A DNA stretch of 8,404 nucleotides from an uncultured Anaerolineaceae bacterium (GTDB lineage: Bacteria; Chloroflexota; Anaerolineae; Promineifilales; Promineifilaceae): positions 1 through 8,404 of the forward strand of contig CALBTC010000226.1 of the NCBI GenBank assembly GCA_937967805.1. Reading direction: 5' to 3'. A model generated the notes under the pieces. The model had not been told where the DNA came from. It saw only the letters and a program-made list of their open reading frames with translations, and ran no database searches. Shown in pieces: positions 6,046 through 8,404 of this stretch (position 1 is its first letter; each line of letters opens with the position of its first letter). The translations under genes were made by a program, and so were the position numbers.

Positions 6046-6080
6046 AACTATCTCTGCGCCTCCGCGCCTCTGCGTTAGTT
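6046..6080. repeat. Three 8-nt GC-rich units flanked by a 5-bp inverted repeat, nuoD-nuoE gap
   Basis: Read on the plus strand, three octamers follow each other without spacers: TCTCTGCG (6051-6058), CCTCCGCG (6059-6066) and CCTCTGCG (6067-6074). They are bounded by AACTA (6046-6050) and TAGTT (6076-6080), an exact inverted pair. The element ends 2 nt from the nuoD stop codon. Similar short-period units (CGCAGAGG type) occur, as I recall, between genes of many environmental bacteria; I could not verify copy number here. It is far more GC-rich than the rest of the gap. Confidence 0.8.
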
Positions 6081-6082
6081 TT

Positions 6083-7339
6083 TTATCGATCAATTTCACC
6101 TAAAACAATATCAATCGACCCAATAATCGAGACCAAATCGGCCACAAACACCCCTTTAGACATGATTGGCAGTGAAGCTACATGCACGTAAGACGGCGTG
6201 CGGAAATGAACCCGCGCCGGCTTTGGCCCGCCGTCGCCACGCAAATAGCAACCAAACTCGCCTCGCGGCGACTCCACGCTTTGATACACGTACCCTTCTG
6301 GCGCGCTAAACCCTTCGGTCCAAAGCTTAAAGTGGTGAATGACCGCTTCCATGCTGTGCCCCAACTCAGAACGCGGCGGCGGCACAATTTTCCTGTCGTC
6401 GATGTTTACTGGACCACTGGGCAATTTGTCCATTGCCTGCCGGATAATGCCTAAACTTTCCCACATCTCTTGAATCCGGCAGCGGTAGCGTGCATACACA
6501 TCGCCGTCTGTGCGCACCGGCACATCGAACTCGTATGTCTCGTAGCCGCTGTACGGCTGCGCCTTGCGGATGTCCCAATTGACACCAGAGCCGCGCAGGC
6601 AGGGGCCGGTCATGCCCCAATCCATGGCTTGTTCGGCCGTTACCACACCAATGCCTTTGGTCCGGTCCAGCCAGATAGGATTATTTTTGAGCAAAGCTTC
6701 ATAGTCGGCAATCTTGGCCGGGAAAAAGTCCAGGAACTGTCGCACGGCCGGTTCAAACTCTTCCGGCACGTCCCGCCACAATCCGCCGGGCCGGAAGTAA
6801 CTCACCATCATGCGCTGGCCGGCCACCATCTCAAACAGGTCCAGGATATATTCGCGCTCGCGGAAGCAGTAAAGGAAAACCGACATCGCCGCCAGATCAA
6901 GTGCGTGGGTGCCTAACCAAACCAGATGGCTGGCAATGCGCGCCAGCTCTGTCAAAATCACGCGAATGACCTGGGCCCGAGGTGTTACGTCCACACCAAG
7001 CAGTTTCTCCACGGCTAAAATGTAACCCAAATTGTTGGACATTGGCGAGAGGTAGTCCAGTCGGTCTGTCATTACCAGCGCTTTGGTGTATGTTTTTGAC
7101 TCCATACTTTTCTCCACTCCGGTGTGGAGAAAACCAATGTCCGGGGCTAAGTTGACAATGTTTTCACCGTCGAGCTCCACCAGCAGGCGCAGCACGCCAT
7201 GCGTGCTGGGATGCTGTGGTCCCATGCTGAGCAGCATATGCTCTTCAGCATCTTCAATGGCCATGCCGGTGCCAACTTTGGCCCGAAGCTCTTCTACCGT
7301 TAACTCTTGTATGGTGTCGCTACCAGAGGGAATGGTCAT
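6083..7339 (-). CDS. nuoD: NuoD, complex I 49-kDa quinone-site subunit
   Basis: 418 residues, related to the large subunit of [NiFe] hydrogenases. With NuoB it forms the quinone headgroup pocket. The loop SMGPQHPSTHGVLRLLVELD (38-57) holds H47, and MTDRLDYLSPMSNN (90-103) holds Y96. Their spacing of 49 equals that of the quinone ligands His38 and Tyr87 in Thermus. FREREYILDLFEMVAGQR and the C-terminal IDIVLGEIDR are also standard, and the length is normal for an unfused NuoD. The ATG at 7337-7339 has GAGG at 7346-7349 with 6 nt spacing. The gene is separate from nuoC (108 nt gap), unlike the fused nuoCD of enterobacteria. Confidence 0.97.
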   Translation of the reverse strand: MTIPSGSDTIQELTVEELRAKVGTGMAIEDAEEHMLLSMGPQHPSTHGVLRLLVELDGENIVNLAPDIGFLHTGVEKSMESKTYTKALVMTDRLDYLSPMSNNLGYILAVEKLLGVDVTPRAQVIRVILTELARIASHLVWLGTHALDLAAMSVFLYCFREREYILDLFEMVAGQRMMVSYFRPGGLWRDVPEEFEPAVRQFLDFFPAKIADYEALLKNNPIWLDRTKGIGVVTAEQAMDWGMTGPCLRGSGVNWDIRKAQPYSGYETYEFDVPVRTDGDVYARYRCRIQEMWESLGIIRQAMDKLPSGPVNIDDRKIVPPPRSELGHSMEAVIHHFKLWTEGFSAPEGYVYQSVESPRGEFGCYLRGDGGPKPARVHFRTPSYVHVASLPIMSKGVFVADLVSIIGSIDIVLGEIDR

Positions 7340-7345
7340 AATCAG

Positions 7346-7349
7346 CCTC
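7346..7349 (-). promoter_or_regulatory. Ribosome-binding site of nuoD
   Basis: GAGG on the minus strand, 6 nt before the ATG at 7337-7339. Same motif and spacing as nuoG and nuoH. Confidence 0.7.
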
Positions 7350-7388
7350 TTTGTTGCCTTGCTGTCAATTTCTCAATCGTATCTACAC

Positions 7389-7447
7389 AGACCCTAAGGG
7401 TTTGCTCTGGGATAATCCAACCCTTTAGGGATTGGTCTTACCAGAGC
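7389..7447. repeat. Long imperfect hairpin and partner half-palindrome directly after the nuoC stop codon
   Basis: Outer arms GCTCTGG (7404-7410) and CCAGAGC (7441-7447) pair perfectly; inside, CCAA (7417-7420) pairs with TTGG (7432-7435) and CCCT (7421-7424) with AGGG (7427-7430). The outer arm touches the nuoC stop codon (7448-7450). On the nuoD side, AGACCCTAAGGGTT (7389-7402) partly mirrors the hairpin core. No U tract follows, so termination is unlikely; an RNA-stabilising or repeat element fits better. Confidence 0.7.
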
Positions 7448-7969
7448 TCAATCTTTGGCGTATGGTTTTTTGGCATCAACTTCCTGCCAGTTAAAGGAAA
7501 ACTGCACTTCTTCGTAACCCAGCGGATAATCTTTGCGCAGCGGATGCCCCTGCCAATCTTCCGGCAGGAACAGGCGGCGCAGGCTGTCATTACCCTGGAA
7601 GCGAATGCCCATCAAGTCCCACACTTCCATCTCTAACCAGGTAGCAATCGACCAGACAGAAGAAACGGTTTCCGGTCCTTCCTCAGGGTCTTCTACCCAG
7701 GTGCGCAGGCGCAGCCGGTGGTTGTGGTCAAAGGAATAGAGATGGTAGCTGACGGCAAAACGGGGAAATTCGGGCAAATAATCGTCAGCGCAAATGTCGG
7801 ACAAGAACTTATAGCTTAATTCGGGATCTTTCTGCAATAGTTGGCAAACGTCTTTCATTTGCTCTTTGCGAATAAAGAGCGTTTGCTCGCCGCGAAAGTC
7901 ATTCGTTTCTTCGATGGCATTCGGGAAAGCAGCTTTAATTTTCTCAACAACTCGTTGATCTGCATTCAT
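7448..7969 (-). CDS. nuoC: NuoC, complex I 30-kDa subunit
   Basis: 173 residues, a structural subunit of the connecting arm that binds NuoD and carries no cofactor. The family signature is in the second half: WLEMEVWDLMGIRFQGND (about 111-128) followed by LRRLFLPEDWQGHPLRKDYPL. The protein ends with a short hydrophilic tail. The ATG at 7967-7969 has GGAG at 7980-7983, 10 nt away, with a nearer weak AGG. The gap to nuoB is only 34 nt, so the two are probably translated in close succession. The stop codon directly adjoins a long hairpin. Confidence 0.96.
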   Translation of the reverse strand: MNADQRVVEKIKAAFPNAIEETNDFRGEQTLFIRKEQMKDVCQLLQKDPELSYKFLSDICADDYLPEFPRFAVSYHLYSFDHNHRLRLRTWVEDPEEGPETVSSVWSIATWLEMEVWDLMGIRFQGNDSLRRLFLPEDWQGHPLRKDYPLGYEEVQFSFNWQEVDAKKPYAKD

Positions 7970-8003
7970 ACCTAATCGTCTCCAGAGTTAAGGTCTCTGA
8001 TTA

Positions 8004-8404
8004 TTAAGCGTGGTCAGTGAGTTTTTCGCCACGAATCTTCTCGTGCAAGGTCATGAAGCCATCGATCAGAGCTTCTGGCCGCGGCGGACAGCCGGCCACA
8101 TACACGTCAACCGGCACGATTTCATCGACACCCTGAACAATGGCATAGTTGTTGAAGACACCACCACAGGAGGCACAATCCCCCATAGCGATGACCCATT
8201 TTGGCTCAGGCATCTGGTCATACAAGCGACGTACGACAGGAGCCATCTTGCGTGAAACGCGGCCAGCCACAATCATGAGATCAGATTGGCGTGGTGAGGG
8301 ACGGTTGAGCTCCATCCCAAAGCGGGAAGCATCGTAGTGGGATGCTTGCGAGGACATCATTTCAATGGCGCAGCAGGCCAGGCCAAAAAGCATGGGCCAC
8401 ATGG
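8004..8404 (-). CDS. nuoB: NuoB, complex I 20-kDa subunit carrying cluster N2 (5' end outside window)
   Basis: 133 codons to the stop are present and the frame stays open at the right edge. The Met codon at 8400-8402 is almost certainly internal, because NuoB normally has a few dozen residues before the [15 protein letters not shown] segment. Counting from that Met, the N2 [4Fe-4S] ligands are the tandem C10 and C11, then C76 (GDCASCGG) and C105 ([10 protein letters not shown]). The spacings 65 and 29 equal those I recall for E. coli NuoB. An extra cysteine (C79) replaces the Ser of the common GxCxxSGG motif. N2 is the last cluster before quinone, and NuoB shares the quinone pocket with NuoD. 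The gene leads directly into nuoC, 34 nt away. Confidence 0.95.
   Translation of the reverse strand, partial: MWPMLFGLACCAIEMMSSQASHYDASRFGMELNRPSPRQSDLMIVAGRVSRKMAPVVRRLYDQMPEPKWVIAMGDCASCGGVFNNYAIVQGVDEIVPVDVYVAGCPPRPEALIDGFMTLHEKIRGEKLTDHA

Noticed and set aside
6051..6074. Possible CRISPR repeat or minisatellite
   Set aside because: The units are 8 nt with no spacers, so it is not a CRISPR; three units are too few to call a minisatellite.
7404..7447. Possible intrinsic terminator after nuoC
   Set aside because: The stem is followed by AAACCC on the transcript, with no U tract.
8400..8402. ATG as the nuoB start codon
   Set aside because: It sits within the conserved segment just before the N2 cysteines, and the frame stays open to the window edge, so it is an internal Met of a truncated gene.

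Overview
This window is the middle of a respiratory complex I (NADH:quinone oxidoreductase, nuo) operon. All genes lie on the minus strand, so transcription runs from the right edge to the left. In transcription order they are nuoB (5' end outside the window), nuoC, nuoD, nuoE, nuoF, nuoG, nuoH and the first codons of nuoI. No other gene family is present, and I see no tRNA, rRNA, CRISPR array, transposase or intrinsic terminator. The gene order, the separate nuoC and nuoD, and the full NADH-dehydrogenase module (nuoE, nuoF, nuoG) indicate a bacterial 13- or 14-subunit enzyme that oxidises NADH. Protein style (for example the C-terminal half of NuoG), moderate GC content and repeat-rich gaps suggest an environmental bacterium, perhaps a Chloroflexota/Anaerolineae-like lineage. 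That assignment is inference only.

The products cover all three parts of the enzyme. NuoE, NuoF and NuoG form the electron-input arm: FMN, N3, N1a, N1b, N4 and N5. NuoB, NuoC, NuoD and NuoI form the connecting arm, with cluster N2 and the quinone headgroup site. NuoH is the membrane subunit that forms the quinone channel. Nearly all expected cofactor ligands can be seen. The exception is the optional N7 cluster of NuoG, where three of four cysteine positions are serine.

The unusual part is the spacing and what fills it. The short gaps (nuoB-nuoC 34 nt, nuoF-nuoG 35 nt) are ordinary. Each of the five long gaps holds repeat or palindromic DNA that appears unrelated from gap to gap. The nuoH-nuoI gap has a 71-nt inverted repeat built from 10-nt units. 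The nuoG-nuoH gap has a pair of inverted 26-nt units plus a separate hairpin. The nuoE-nuoF gap has two stem-loops in tandem. The nuoD-nuoE gap has three 8-nt units. The nuoC-nuoD gap has a long hairpin directly after the nuoC stop codon. The 26-nt pair has also created a false upstream start for nuoH; the start supported here is at 1280, not 1364.

Inside the genes, the palindrome CGGCCG, often extended toward AACGGCCGTT, occurs far more often than base composition predicts and in all three codon frames. This resembles a highly iterated palindrome. I found no evidence for a new enzymatic or defence system; the novelty, if any, is in the repeats.
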